NCBI GenBank assembly: GCA_022482545.1
Contig: JAKVOZ010000001.1
Span: 124,001 to 188,000 of the forward strand
DNA length: 64,000 nt
Origin: Bacteroidales bacterium
Lineage (GTDB): Bacteria; Bacteroidota; Bacteroidia; Bacteroidales; P3
Direction: 5' to 3'
Every line of letters starts with the position of its first letter. The first letter of the stretch is position 1. Made by a program: the position numbers and the translations under genes. A model generated the notes under the pieces. That model did not search any database and was not told the DNA's origin. It saw nothing but the letters and a program-made list of their open reading frames with translations. Positions 25,562 through 34,864 of the stretch are shown here, one piece after another.

Positions 25562-26071
25562 ATGAAAAACAACCAAAGAGCAACAACAAGAAAAACAAAA
25601 ATATTAACAGCAACAAAAACAATAACAAGAGTGTTTTTAATGGCAATCGTTGCTATAAATATGATAGCGTGTAGTGATGATGAAGAAAATAAAGATAGTA
25701 ATTCTCAAAATAACGATAACACAGAGATAGTATCAACCTTTGTTGGTAAGGCACAAGTAGGCGATTTTTCACAAGAAGGAGTTGTTCTTAAATTTGATTT
25801 CAAAAACAATTCAATAGTAAATCTTAGTATGGATTCTGTTAGATTTGCAAGTCAGATGCCTTTTATTAATATGAAAGTTAATAATCTTACGTATTCAGTA
25901 AGCAATCAAGATACAATAATAATAGGAGACAGTATAGCACCAATAGCAATGGGAGGAGAATTGCCAAGATATATGATAACAAATTTTAATGGTAAGATAT
26001 TTTCTGATTCATTAACGATAACAACCAAATGTGGCAACTATCAAATGACGTATAAAGGTAAAAGAAGATAA
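25562..26071 (+). CDS. Lipoprotein with calycin-like domain, TonB receptor partner
   Basis: The 169-residue protein has a long basic N-region, a hydrophobic core and a lipobox (INMIACSDDEE, Cys about 37), then an Asp/Asn-rich linker. The mature domain is beta-rich (STFVGKAQVGDFSQEGVVLK, MKVNNLTYSVSNQDTII, SDSLTITTKCGNYQMTYKG) and recalls Bacteroidota calycin-like lipoproteins. The stop is 3 nt before the TonB receptor start, so the two are probably one operon and the lipoprotein may bind or hand over ligand. Ligand is unknown. Confidence 0.7.
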   Translation: MKNNQRATTRKTKILTATKTITRVFLMAIVAINMIACSDDEENKDSNSQNNDNTEIVSTFVGKAQVGDFSQEGVVLKFDFKNNSIVNLSMDSVRFASQMPFINMKVNNLTYSVSNQDTIIIGDSIAPIAMGGELPRYMITNFNGKIFSDSLTITTKCGNYQMTYKGKRR

Positions 26072-26074
26072 GCA

Positions 26075-28348
26075 ATGAGCGTTTGCTTTAAAACAAAGGT
26101 ATTTATATTATCTTTTTTGAGTATAATTGTTTTAGATTGTTTTTGTTTGAAAGGACAAGATACAATAATAAACATACCGCAAGTAGATATTATATCAAAC
26201 ATTAAAACTAACGATACATTAAATAAACAACCATTTATTTCATATTCTTTTAATAAGAGATTTATTTCTAATAACAACATAACGCAAGCAAAGAATTTTT
26301 CTTCTTTTGTGCCTTCGTTATATATACCAGATTATGGCTCAAAGATTACTTCATCAATTTATCTTAGAGGTTTAGGTTCAAGAATAGACAATTCAAGCGT
26401 AGGTATTTGCTTAGATGGTGTGATGCTAATAAACAAAAATTGTTTTGATTTTGATTATTTTGATATATCAAGCATAAACGTTATTAAATCTCATACATCA
26501 ACTCTTTTTGGAATGAACACAATGGCTGGCGTTGTTTCAATAAACACTCTTTCTCCAATGGATTATCAAGGCGAAAATATTGTTGTTGGTTATTCAAATG
26601 CTAATACATATAATATTGGTGCGAGTATATATAAGAAGAACAACAAAAACTTTGCCTATATGATAGGAATGTATTACAATCATAGTGATGGCTTCTTTGA
26701 AAATGAATATAAGAAAGAAAAATGTGATTGGATTAATAGTCTATCTTTGCGTAGCGTTTTGCAATGGAAAAAGAAAAACGATGTTAATATAAAGAATGCT
26801 ACTTATGTTTCATTACTAAAACAAGGCGGATATCCATATTGTCTTTATGATACAACAAACAAAACAACAAAAAACGTATCATATAATGATGAAAGTGGAT
26901 ACAAAAGAATGAATATCATTAATAATTTTGATGTTAGTTACAAAAATGATAATCTTTCTTTTCAATCACAATCTTCTTTGCAGATGAATTATGATAAAAT
27001 GAATTTAGACCAAGATTTTACTAATTTATCATATTTCAATATGTATCAAAAAGAAGAGGATTATGCTTTTTCGCAAGAATTTATCTTAAAAAACAATAAA
27101 AAGAAAAGTCGTTTTGATTGGATAGTTGGCACTTATGCTTATTATCGTTATTTAAAAATGAATACTCCTGTAACGTTTCTTAAAGATGGAATAGATAGTC
27201 TTATTCTTTTAAATATAAATAATGGTATTCACAACATATTTCCAGATAATGATATATTGTTTTCTAATGATACTATGCCGATAAATAGCAAATTTACTTA
27301 TCCAAGAATGGGATTTGCTTTGTATGGAGAAGCGTCTTATAAGATAAAACATTGGAAAATAGTTATTGGAATGAGAGTAGATAATGAAAAGATTGGATTT
27401 GATTATCAAACTAATGCAACGGTTGATTATCTTTTCAATCTTACAATGTCAAATTATAGAACGCTAACAACACAATTGAATGGTAAAACAAGTAAATCAT
27501 ATATGGAGTTTTTGCCTAAGATGTCTGTTATGTATGAGATAGCAACAGATAAGAATGTTTTCTTTACTATTTCTCGCGGATACCTAACAGGAGGATACAA
27601 TACGCAGATGTTTGCTGATATAATGCAAAATCAAATGCGACAAATGATGACAAGAGACCTTGGAATAGCAATGAGTGATGCTTATAGTAATTACAAGATT
27701 AATGATATTATCAACTATTCTCCTCAATATGTTTGGAATTATGAAATAGGCACTCATTTGAGTTTTCTTAATAAAAAACTTAATCTTAATATGGCTTTAT
27801 ATTATCTTTCATGCAAAGACCAGCAAATAACAATCTTTTTAACTCAAACAACAACAGGAAGAATGATGACTAATGTAGCAAGTAGTAGAGTAATAGGTGG
27901 CGAAATGGATATGAATTATAGAATAAAAAATTGGTTGTTTTCTGTCTCTTATGGACTAAATGATGCAAGGTTTATTTCTTATGATGATAATAAACAAAAC
28001 TATAAAAATAAGTTTTTGCAATATGTGCCTTTCAATACAATGAATTTGAATGTTGATTACTTAATGAAAATAGATAATAAATACTTAGATAATATTATGT
28101 TCTCAATTAATTATAACGGAGTGGGCAAAATATATTTCAATCAAGAGAATACAATAAAACAAAACTATTATTCGCTTTTAAATACTAACATAACATTTAG
28201 ACGATACCCTTATTCATTAACATTTTTTGTTAGAAATATTTTTAGTGAAGATTATTATACGTTCTATTTTCAATCATGTGGAAAAAGTTTTGTTCAAAAA
28301 TCCAAACCAATACAAATAGGTGCAACAATGAAAATAACATTAAAATAA
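26075..28348 (+). CDS. TonB-dependent outer membrane receptor
   Basis: The 757-residue protein has a signal sequence (MSVCFKTKVFILSFLSIIVL), a plug domain with IYLRGLGSRIDNSSVGICLD and INVIKSHTSTLFGMNTMAGV, and a beta-barrel ending in an aromatic strand (KPIQIGATMKITLK). It imports a large ligand such as iron complex, heme, cobalamin or glycan. It has no SusD partner nearby, which disfavours a polysaccharide locus. The minus-strand FecCD/ATPase genes 2 kb away could serve the same uptake path, but that is a guess. Confidence 0.88.
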   Translation: MSVCFKTKVFILSFLSIIVLDCFCLKGQDTIINIPQVDIISNIKTNDTLNKQPFISYSFNKRFISNNNITQAKNFSSFVPSLYIPDYGSKITSSIYLRGLGSRIDNSSVGICLDGVMLINKNCFDFDYFDISSINVIKSHTSTLFGMNTMAGVVSINTLSPMDYQGENIVVGYSNANTYNIGASIYKKNNKNFAYMIGMYYNHSDGFFENEYKKEKCDWINSLSLRSVLQWKKKNDVNIKNATYVSLLKQGGYPYCLYDTTNKTTKNVSYNDESGYKRMNIINNFDVSYKNDNLSFQSQSSLQMNYDKMNLDQDFTNLSYFNMYQKEEDYAFSQEFILKNNKKKSRFDWIVGTYAYYRYLKMNTPVTFLKDGIDSLILLNINNGIHNIFPDNDILFSNDTMPINSKFTYPRMGFALYGEASYKIKHWKIVIGMRVDNEKIGFDYQTNATVDYLFNLTMSNYRTLTTQLNGKTSKSYMEFLPKMSVMYEIATDKNVFFTISRGYLTGGYNTQMFADIMQNQMRQMMTRDLGIAMSDAYSNYKINDIINYSPQYVWNYEIGTHLSFLNKKLNLNMALYYLSCKDQQITIFLTQTTTGRMMTNVASSRVIGGEMDMNYRIKNWLFSVSYGLNDARFISYDDNKQNYKNKFLQYVPFNTMNLNVDYLMKIDNKYLDNIMFSINYNGVGKIYFNQENTIKQNYYSLLNTNITFRRYPYSLTFFVRNIFSEDYYTFYFQSCGKSFVQKSKPIQIGATMKITLK

Positions 28349-28369
28349 AGAAGTCTTCATATAATTTTG

Positions 28370-28416
28370 CTAACTCTTCGTTTTAATGAAATATATTGAA
28401 GAGTTAGTAAATTTTT
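28370..28416. terminator. Hairpin between TonB receptor and GH57 genes
   Basis: CTAACTCTTC (28370-28379) pairs perfectly with GAAGAGTTAG (28398-28407); TAAATTTTT follows. Lying between convergent genes, it probably stops transcription from both. Confidence 0.7.
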
Positions 28417-28429
28417 ACGGCGTTTTATT

Positions 28430-29629
28430 TTAGTTGTGTTTTTCTTTATCAAAATTGTCTAATGTAAGGCGAAAATCACTTAAAACATTCATATAATTAA
28501 TGTAAGCATCATAAGGAGAATCATAATGATTGAAATATTTATGAACATCTCCGTCAGAGAACCATTTAGTACAAATATAATAGAAGTTATCAGATGTTTG
28601 CAAATGACGCCAAATGCTTATAAGGTCATCATTCTTTGTTGAAACGACTCTTTGTTCCAATTCATATATTTGATTAAAGGCATCTTTTTGAAGGTCATTG
28701 CCAAGCCAAGCACTAATATCTCTTTCAGCATCTGCCCAAGAAATAGGCGTTTTGCTTGAAAAAGTATCTTTGGGTTTAAGACTTTGTATAAGTAAGGTCG
28801 GAGTTTTGAAATCAAAATCACTATTAGCAAAAACCATATCAGGTAATGCTTTGAGAAAATCAAATATGCCTGTTTCTTTCCATTGATGCTCTCCAAATGT
28901 TTCATAATCCATAAAAAGATTAACACACTCTGGGTTATCTAATTGATTAAGCCAAAGAACATATTTATCTGCTGTCAAAGGATATTCATTCCAAGAATGT
29001 TGAGAAAAACGGAAAGCAATATCATCGCTTAGTTGATAGTTTTTCAAAAGAAGCATAAGACCATTTCTATCTATATGTTCATACAAATAATTAGGGCTTC
29101 GCCAGCCAAGAACTTGTTTTGCACCTTCGGCAAGCATTCCAATAAATCCAAGTTTATTAACCATTGAACCAATATCATCGCTATAAATAAGTTCTGTATT
29201 ACGAAAAACTTTTGGCTCATAATTAAAAACATCTTTTATAAGTTGTTTTTGAATATTAACTTGACAATTAAATTCTTTCTCACTTTTTAAACTTGATAAA
29301 GAATGAGTATATGTTTCGCAGAGAAATTCAACGTTGCCCGTATCTCTAAGACGTATAAAAGAATCTATAACTTCTGGTGTATATCTTTGAAATTGCTCTA
29401 TTGCGGTACCTGAAATAGAATATGAAATTTTAAACTTTCCTTGTGTTTTATTAATAAGGTCAAGCATAAGTTGATTAGTTGGCAAATAACATTTATCTGC
29501 AATTCTTCTACATAACCAACGATTTTGAACGTCATCATAATAGTTGTGGTTCTTTCCTATATCAAAAAAACTGTAATTCCTTAAACGAAAAGGTTGATGT
29601 ACTTGAAAATAAAAACATATTGACTTCAT
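28430..29629 (-). CDS. GH57 family alpha-amylase/glucan-processing enzyme
   Basis: The 399-residue protein belongs to glycoside hydrolase family 57: ICFYFQVHQPFRLRNYSF (motif 1 with HQP), FLCETYTHSLSSL, VFRNTELIYSDDIG and the motif MDYETFGEHQW. Members act on alpha-1,4-glucans or as branching enzymes. The gene follows, in the same direction, a glycogen synthase-like transferase and a debranching enzyme, the usual Bacteroidota glycogen cluster, so glycogen turnover in the cytoplasm is the likely role. There is no signal peptide. Confidence 0.9.
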   Translation of the reverse strand: MKSICFYFQVHQPFRLRNYSFFDIGKNHNYYDDVQNRWLCRRIADKCYLPTNQLMLDLINKTQGKFKISYSISGTAIEQFQRYTPEVIDSFIRLRDTGNVEFLCETYTHSLSSLKSEKEFNCQVNIQKQLIKDVFNYEPKVFRNTELIYSDDIGSMVNKLGFIGMLAEGAKQVLGWRSPNYLYEHIDRNGLMLLLKNYQLSDDIAFRFSQHSWNEYPLTADKYVLWLNQLDNPECVNLFMDYETFGEHQWKETGIFDFLKALPDMVFANSDFDFKTPTLLIQSLKPKDTFSSKTPISWADAERDISAWLGNDLQKDAFNQIYELEQRVVSTKNDDLISIWRHLQTSDNFYYICTKWFSDGDVHKYFNHYDSPYDAYINYMNVLSDFRLTLDNFDKEKHN

Positions 29630-29644
29630 AATTCTTCTTTTGTT

Positions 29645-30919
29645 TTAAATTAATTGTTTATAAATATTAATAACGTTGTCTGCTGCTTTGTCCCAACCTA
29701 TCTTCTTTATCTCTTTGTTACCTTGATTGATAAGCATATTAGATAGTGCAGAATAATGAGTTAAAGCATATATAGCATCACTCATTTTGTCTATATCCCA
29801 AAAATCCACTTTAATTGCATAAGAAACAACCTCACTTACGCCAGATTGTTTTGAAATAATGACAGGCACATTGCTTCTCATTGCTTCCAAAGGTGATATT
29901 CCAAAAGGCTCACTAACAGAAGGCATAACATAAACATCGCTCATAGAAAACAGATAATCAACATCACTTCCTTTCAAAAAGCCAGTAAAAAAGAAGTTCT
30001 TTGATATGCCTTTCTTTGCTACTAAGGCAACCATACGATTAAGCATATCGCCACTGCCAGCCATAACAAAAATAATATCTTTATCTTTATTCAAAACTTT
30101 TTCTGCTGCTTCAACAAAATAATCTGGCCCTTTTTGAAAAGTTATTCTTCCAAGAAAAGTAACAATCTTTTTATTGAATGGATTATTGTTTTTGTTTATT
30201 ATATGTTCTTTTGGAACTATACCATTATAAACAGTAACAACTTTATCTTCTCTTTGATGATATTTATTGATAACAATGTTTCTTGTAAGATTGCTAACAG
30301 TTATTATCTTGTCAGCGTTGTCCATTCCATATTTTTCAACGTCATAAACATCTTTGTTAATATTTTCTCCACTACGGTCAAATTCTGTTGCATGAACATG
30401 AACAACAAGTGGTTTGTTACTTATCTTTTTAGCAATAACTCCTGCTTTGTAAGTTAGCCAATCGTGAGAATGAATAATATCAAACTTGTTTTGTTTTGCT
30501 ATTGTGCCAGCAACTATTGCGTATTTCTCAACCTCTTCCATTAGGTTGTTGTTATATTCTCCCGAAAAGGCAAAACGTCTAAAAAGATTATTCTTCTCTT
30601 GTTCTTTATTAATAGATGTTTGGTTTATTATGTTGTAGTAATCATTTCTTCCAACATAAGGAACAAGATGACTATTTATTTCAATGTAAGAAAGGTTGTG
30701 CCAATAGTCTTTGATATATGAATCACTGAAATCCATAATAATATCGCTTGCATTAACTATTCGAGAACCATTATCGTTTTCATCTCCAAAAGCCTTAGGA
30801 ACAACAAACAAAATCTCCATACCTTGTTTTATCATAGAAGCAGTAAGTCTATAACAAGCAGTACCTAAACCTCCCGAAATGTGAGGAGGATATTCCCAAC
30901 CAAACATTAAAACCTTCAT
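29645..30919 (-). CDS. Glycogen synthase-like glycosyltransferase
   Basis: The 424-residue GT-B protein starts KVLMFGWEYPPHISGGLGTA, with the K/R-x-G-G-L nucleotide-sugar loop, and has IIHSHDWLTYKAGVIAKK, VTFLGRITFQKGPDYFVEAA and the donor-site PSVSEPFGISPLEAMRSNVP with E-x7-E. This matches the glycosyltransferase found between debranching enzyme and GH57 in Bacteroidota glycogen clusters. UDP- or ADP-glucose use cannot be told by eye. It is 15 nt from the GH57 gene. Confidence 0.88.
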   Translation of the reverse strand: MKVLMFGWEYPPHISGGLGTACYRLTASMIKQGMEILFVVPKAFGDENDNGSRIVNASDIIMDFSDSYIKDYWHNLSYIEINSHLVPYVGRNDYYNIINQTSINKEQEKNNLFRRFAFSGEYNNNLMEEVEKYAIVAGTIAKQNKFDIIHSHDWLTYKAGVIAKKISNKPLVVHVHATEFDRSGENINKDVYDVEKYGMDNADKIITVSNLTRNIVINKYHQREDKVVTVYNGIVPKEHIINKNNNPFNKKIVTFLGRITFQKGPDYFVEAAEKVLNKDKDIIFVMAGSGDMLNRMVALVAKKGISKNFFFTGFLKGSDVDYLFSMSDVYVMPSVSEPFGISPLEAMRSNVPVIISKQSGVSEVVSYAIKVDFWDIDKMSDAIYALTHYSALSNMLINQGNKEIKKIGWDKAADNVINIYKQLI

Positions 30920-30984
30920 AATCTTTCTTCTTTAATTATTCACTATTCATTTTTCTCTCTTCATTATTCACTATTCACTCTTAA

Positions 30985-32940
30985 TTATTCACTGTCTTTT
31001 GAATATTTGTCAATCAAATATTTCATTCTAACAATTTCTGCCACGCTCCATGCTTGTGAAATACAACCTCCTGCCTTATGAGGCGAGTTGCCATCATAAA
31101 CTTCTGCAATACTTCCTACACAATATTCACACAAAGCACTTTCAAATCCATCGTATATCTCTTTTATAAATCCCACACCTTGTTTGCCATACGTTCTAAG
31201 ATAACCTTCGCTGAATGCTCCTAAAAGCCATGGCCAAACTGTTCCATTATGATAAGCATAATCTCTTTCTTTTTGATTGCCAAAGTAAATACCTTTATAG
31301 TCTTTATGTGTTGGTGATAATGAACGCAAGCCTCGTGGAGTTAGAAGTTCGCTTTTAACTTTTTCTACAATAAGTTGGCGTATCTTAACACTTATTGGCG
31401 AATATTGAAGAGATGTTGCAAATATCATATTTGGCCTTACCGAAAAATCTTTATAATCTCCATCAACATAATCTGCAAGATAACCTTTTTCTTTTGACCA
31501 AAAAGTCTCCTTAAAGTTTATAGGAAAATTAGCACAAAAGTCTTGCCAATGTTGAATAGCACCATCATCGCAGTTTTCTTTTGCAAGTTCAATATAAAAC
31601 ATTACTGCGTTATACCAAAGACAGTTTATCTCAACAGCATAACCTTTTCTCTGCGTAACAGGAACACCATCAACAACAGCGTCCATCCAAGTTAATGCTT
31701 TTCCTTCTTGCCCTTGCCACAACAAATAATTGCTATCCATTCTTATGTTAGAGAACCCTTGCTCAAAGTTTTCAAGAATAGATTTCATCACTTTGTTATA
31801 TTTTTTCCAAACGTGTTTCTTGTCATCATTAAAGCAAACATATTGTTGCAAAGCCCAGAAAAACCATAATGGAGTATCACAACTATTGTATGCTGCTTCA
31901 AATCCATGACCTAAATTTGGAAAAAGACCATTTTTAAAATCTTTTAATATTGTATCAACAACAGAAAGAAATATTCGCATATCATCAATGCCTAAGCAAA
32001 GACCAGCAAGTGATATGAAAGTATCTCGTCCCCAACGTCCAAACCAAGGAAAGCCTGCAACAATATCAACATCGGTAGTACTTGTATGGCAGAAAAACAT
32101 TCTTGAAGCACGTTTTAGAACATCTTCCATGCTATTTATTTCAAATCTTATCTTTGATTCTCTTTTAAAATCTTGACTAAGAAGAAAAGGATTGCTGTTT
32201 TCAATACCGCATGATAAGTAAAAACTTTCGCCAGGAGCCAATTCAATTGAAAAAACTCCCATCATTAACAAATCTTCTAAATAATCGTAGCCTCTTTCTT
32301 TTTCTCTTATGTACTCAAAATTGTAGTACCAATCTGGACAATGATTATATTTCACTTTCTTTGAGAACTGAATATATAGTGGAGTGTAGTTTGGATACAT
32401 TTGATACATAACTCCATTATCTATTGATTGATAAGACGTGTCGGCATTATCGTTTTTGTGTGATAGTTTATGTATTTGTCTAAAAGCAAGCAAAGGTTGA
32501 AGATTGAGAGTTATGTTTGAGTCTGCCTCTTTAAGAGTATATTTAATTAAAAGTCTATCTCGTCTTTGTTGAATTTGAATTTCCTTTGTTAAACATATAT
32601 TACCAATACGGTAAGTTGTTATTGGAAGATTTTTTAAGTAGTAAGATTCAAGATATTTGTGTCCTTTGGGATAAAAGCAGTTATCTTTGTAGCAATGCAA
32701 CGCAAGATGAAACTCCTGGTCTTTTTGAATAACTGTCTCATCAAGAGAAGATAAAAGAACATGATTTTCATTATCTATTTTTGGTTGAGGAACAATTAAA
32801 AGACCGTGATATTTTCTTGTATTACAACCAGAAAGTGTTGTGCAAGCATAAGCATTGGACATATTTGCTCTTAGAATTTCTCTATTCAAAGAAAACTCTA
32901 AGTTCAATAATTCATCTTTTTGAAATAATATTTCTTTCAT
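30985..32940 (-). CDS. Glycogen debranching enzyme (amylo-alpha-1,6-glucosidase)
   Basis: The 651-residue protein has an N-terminal beta domain (GCNTRKYHGLLIVPQP) and a C-terminal alpha/alpha-barrel with GFPWFGRWGRDTFISLAGL, LWQGQEGKALTWMDA, VEINCLWYNA and NGTVWPWLLGAFSEGYLR. It removes alpha-1,6 branches from glycogen. It is the first gene of the cluster; a minus-strand TATCTTTG box at 32970-32963 lies 23 nt upstream of its start. Confidence 0.92.
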   Translation of the reverse strand: MKEILFQKDELLNLEFSLNREILRANMSNAYACTTLSGCNTRKYHGLLIVPQPKIDNENHVLLSSLDETVIQKDQEFHLALHCYKDNCFYPKGHKYLESYYLKNLPITTYRIGNICLTKEIQIQQRRDRLLIKYTLKEADSNITLNLQPLLAFRQIHKLSHKNDNADTSYQSIDNGVMYQMYPNYTPLYIQFSKKVKYNHCPDWYYNFEYIREKERGYDYLEDLLMMGVFSIELAPGESFYLSCGIENSNPFLLSQDFKRESKIRFEINSMEDVLKRASRMFFCHTSTTDVDIVAGFPWFGRWGRDTFISLAGLCLGIDDMRIFLSVVDTILKDFKNGLFPNLGHGFEAAYNSCDTPLWFFWALQQYVCFNDDKKHVWKKYNKVMKSILENFEQGFSNIRMDSNYLLWQGQEGKALTWMDAVVDGVPVTQRKGYAVEINCLWYNAVMFYIELAKENCDDGAIQHWQDFCANFPINFKETFWSKEKGYLADYVDGDYKDFSVRPNMIFATSLQYSPISVKIRQLIVEKVKSELLTPRGLRSLSPTHKDYKGIYFGNQKERDYAYHNGTVWPWLLGAFSEGYLRTYGKQGVGFIKEIYDGFESALCEYCVGSIAEVYDGNSPHKAGGCISQAWSVAEIVRMKYLIDKYSKDSE

Positions 32941-32962
32941 TGTATAATTTTTATTTACGTTT

Positions 32963-32970
32963 CAAAGATA
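32963..32970 (-). promoter_or_regulatory. -7 box of the glycogen cluster promoter
   Basis: The minus strand reads TATCTTTG, matching the Bacteroidota -7 box, 23 nt before the debranching enzyme start. No -33 TTTG is clear. Confidence 0.45.
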
Positions 32971-33094
32971 GGAATAAAAGTTAGAATAAAATAATTTTTT
33001 CGTATTAATTTTTTGTTAATTCTTCTTTTTGTTGCTAAATGATTAAAAGATAAAGTGTTTTTAATTATTCACTTTTCTCTTTTAATTATTCACT

Positions 33095-33178
33095 GAAATG
33101 GATTGCTAATCCAGTAAAATGTCTTTTGATTCCAGTAAAATAGTTTTTGAATCCATTAAAATAGTTCTTTAATCCATT
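33095..33178. repeat. 21-nt modular array C (four units)
   Basis: Four exact 21-nt units start at 33095, 33116, 33137 and 33158. Cores: GGATTGCTAATCC, GTCTTTTGATTCC, AGTTTTTGAATCC and AGTTCTTTAATCC, all in the reverse orientation relative to the right halves of arrays B and F. It is followed directly by a separate 22-nt tandem and preceded by AATTATTCACT words. Confidence 0.88.
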
Positions 33179-33186
33179 TCAACAAA

Positions 33187-33243
33187 ATGGCATTATGTTG
33201 GTGATAGAATGGCATTATGTTAGTGATAGAATGGCATTATGTT
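33187..33243. repeat. 22-nt tandem with ATGGCATTATGTT (three copies)
   Basis: ATGGCATTATGTT begins at 33187, 33209 and 33231, a strict 22-nt period; the linkers are TGGTGATAGA-like. It abuts array C, in the gap upstream of the glycogen cluster and downstream of the flippase gene. Confidence 0.85.
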
Positions 33244-33325
33244 GTATTATCTCTTTAAAGTAATTTATTATTAGTAAGAAAGAATTTAATAAGATGAAAA
33301 GAAAATTTAGTGTCTTTATATTTCG

Positions 33326-34795
33326 TTAATCGTTATCTTTTTTCAATTTGCTGGCCATCTCACTCCTGAAAAAGAAAACAAGTTCTTTGATGTTGAAGAT
33401 GTTGAAAATAAACGCACAAACAACAAACAATATTAATGAAACAATGATACGATAAACCCAATTGATGTTTATTTGATGTATTACTATGCCTATCAAAGCC
33501 AAAGAAATAACAAACAAAACTATTCTTAAACAATATTTTAACTCAAACTTAATATGAAAGATTTTAAGAGCAAGAACAACTTGTAATATTGCGGTAACGC
33601 TTTGAGCGATTATGCTTGTGATTGCACTTCCTACCTCTCTATATTTAGGAATAAGCACAAGGTTGAAACATATATTAAGAACCATACCCAAAGATGCTAC
33701 AATATTAAGTTTTTTCAAAGAACCATTAGCCGTAAGCAATGTGCCGAAGATGTAAGTCATTGATATTGGAATGAAACAAAAAGAAAGAATACGATAAACT
33801 CTTGCTGATTCAGATATATGTTTGTTATACAAAAGAGCCATTAATTCATTGGAATAGATAACAGAAACAACCACAAAGCCAACAGTAATTAGGAGTAATA
33901 GATGAAAAGAAATCTTTATAATATCATTAAGTTTTTGTTTCTCTTTAATCATCTTGGCAAATAGAGGAAGAAGAATAGTTGCAAAGAGAAGTGAAATCAT
34001 ATTAACCGAATCTACAAGACGAAAACCAGAAGCATATATGCCAGATGAAACTCCATTATCTGGTAAAATTCTTTCAAGCATAACGCTGTCCATTCGGTTG
34101 TAGAAAGACATCAAAAGAGCAAGTAACGCATAAGAAAAACCATATTTGAGAATGATTATGCTAAACTTCCAATCAAAATGAATTCTTATTCTTCCTGTCT
34201 TAATCAAACAAATTGATAAAGCGACCAAAAAAGTTATGAAAAGTGAGAGCGTTTGGGCATAAACAAAGTATTCAATTTTAAATCTTCCGTTAATAATATG
34301 TCCCCATAATAAAGCAGAGCAGAAAATAATCATAATGCTTCTATCTAACACTGAAAGGATACTATTTGTTTTGAAAAGCATAAGGGCAGCAATGTTACTC
34401 CTAAGATATTCTATCATAGAAGTGAGTATTTGACTAACACACATCCAACAAAGTAGTTTGAAAGCATAAGAATTGTAGCCAGAGAAAAAGGCAACACTAA
34501 ACAACACTATCGTATAAACAATAGCCAAAATAACACGTATAGGAATAATCTTAGCAAAATATTGTTTTAAAAGGATAGTGTTTTGTGCTATTGTCCTATT
34601 ATTAAAATTAGTTATACCGCAATCAAGAAGAATATTGAAAAGATAAGTAAAGTTGAATAGGGCATAATAAATACCATACTCACTTGCAGGTAAGGCGTTT
34701 TGAACTCCTCTATCTATTCCTAAAATCCAAAAAGATTTTATGAGTATGTTCAGAGTTAATAAGAATAATAAGTTAGTTAAAAAAAATTTCTTCAT
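33326..34795 (-). CDS. Wzx-type oligosaccharide flippase
   Basis: The 489-residue membrane protein has about 14 hydrophobic helices, an N-terminal FWILGIDRGVQNALPASEYG typical of the MOP/polysaccharide transporter superfamily, and a C-terminal pair of helices. It would flip lipid-linked oligosaccharides across the inner membrane for surface polysaccharide assembly. It diverges from a glycosyltransferase gene that may belong to the same pathway. On the minus strand TAATTTTGC (34814-34806) is a likely -7 box, only 11 nt from the start codon. Confidence 0.82.
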   Translation of the reverse strand: MKKFFLTNLLFLLTLNILIKSFWILGIDRGVQNALPASEYGIYYALFNFTYLFNILLDCGITNFNNRTIAQNTILLKQYFAKIIPIRVILAIVYTIVLFSVAFFSGYNSYAFKLLCWMCVSQILTSMIEYLRSNIAALMLFKTNSILSVLDRSIMIIFCSALLWGHIINGRFKIEYFVYAQTLSLFITFLVALSICLIKTGRIRIHFDWKFSIIILKYGFSYALLALLMSFYNRMDSVMLERILPDNGVSSGIYASGFRLVDSVNMISLLFATILLPLFAKMIKEKQKLNDIIKISFHLLLLITVGFVVVSVIYSNELMALLYNKHISESARVYRILSFCFIPISMTYIFGTLLTANGSLKKLNIVASLGMVLNICFNLVLIPKYREVGSAITSIIAQSVTAILQVVLALKIFHIKFELKYCLRIVLFVISLALIGIVIHQININWVYRIIVSLILFVVCAFIFNIFNIKELVFFFRSEMASKLKKDND

Positions 34796-34805
34796 ATTTA
34801 TGTGT

Positions 34806-34835
34806 GCAAAATTACAAAAGTCTTCGTATCTTTGC
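34806..34835. promoter_or_regulatory. Overlapping divergent promoters for flippase and glycosyltransferase
   Basis: On the minus strand TAATTTTGC (34814-34806) faces the flippase; on the plus strand TATCTTTGC (34827-34835) faces the glycosyltransferase. The two -7 boxes are only 12 nt apart and read away from each other, so polymerases at one would block the other. No clear -33 boxes are visible. Confidence 0.5.
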
Positions 34836-34864
34836 TACTTAAAATACAAAAAAAATAAGAAATT

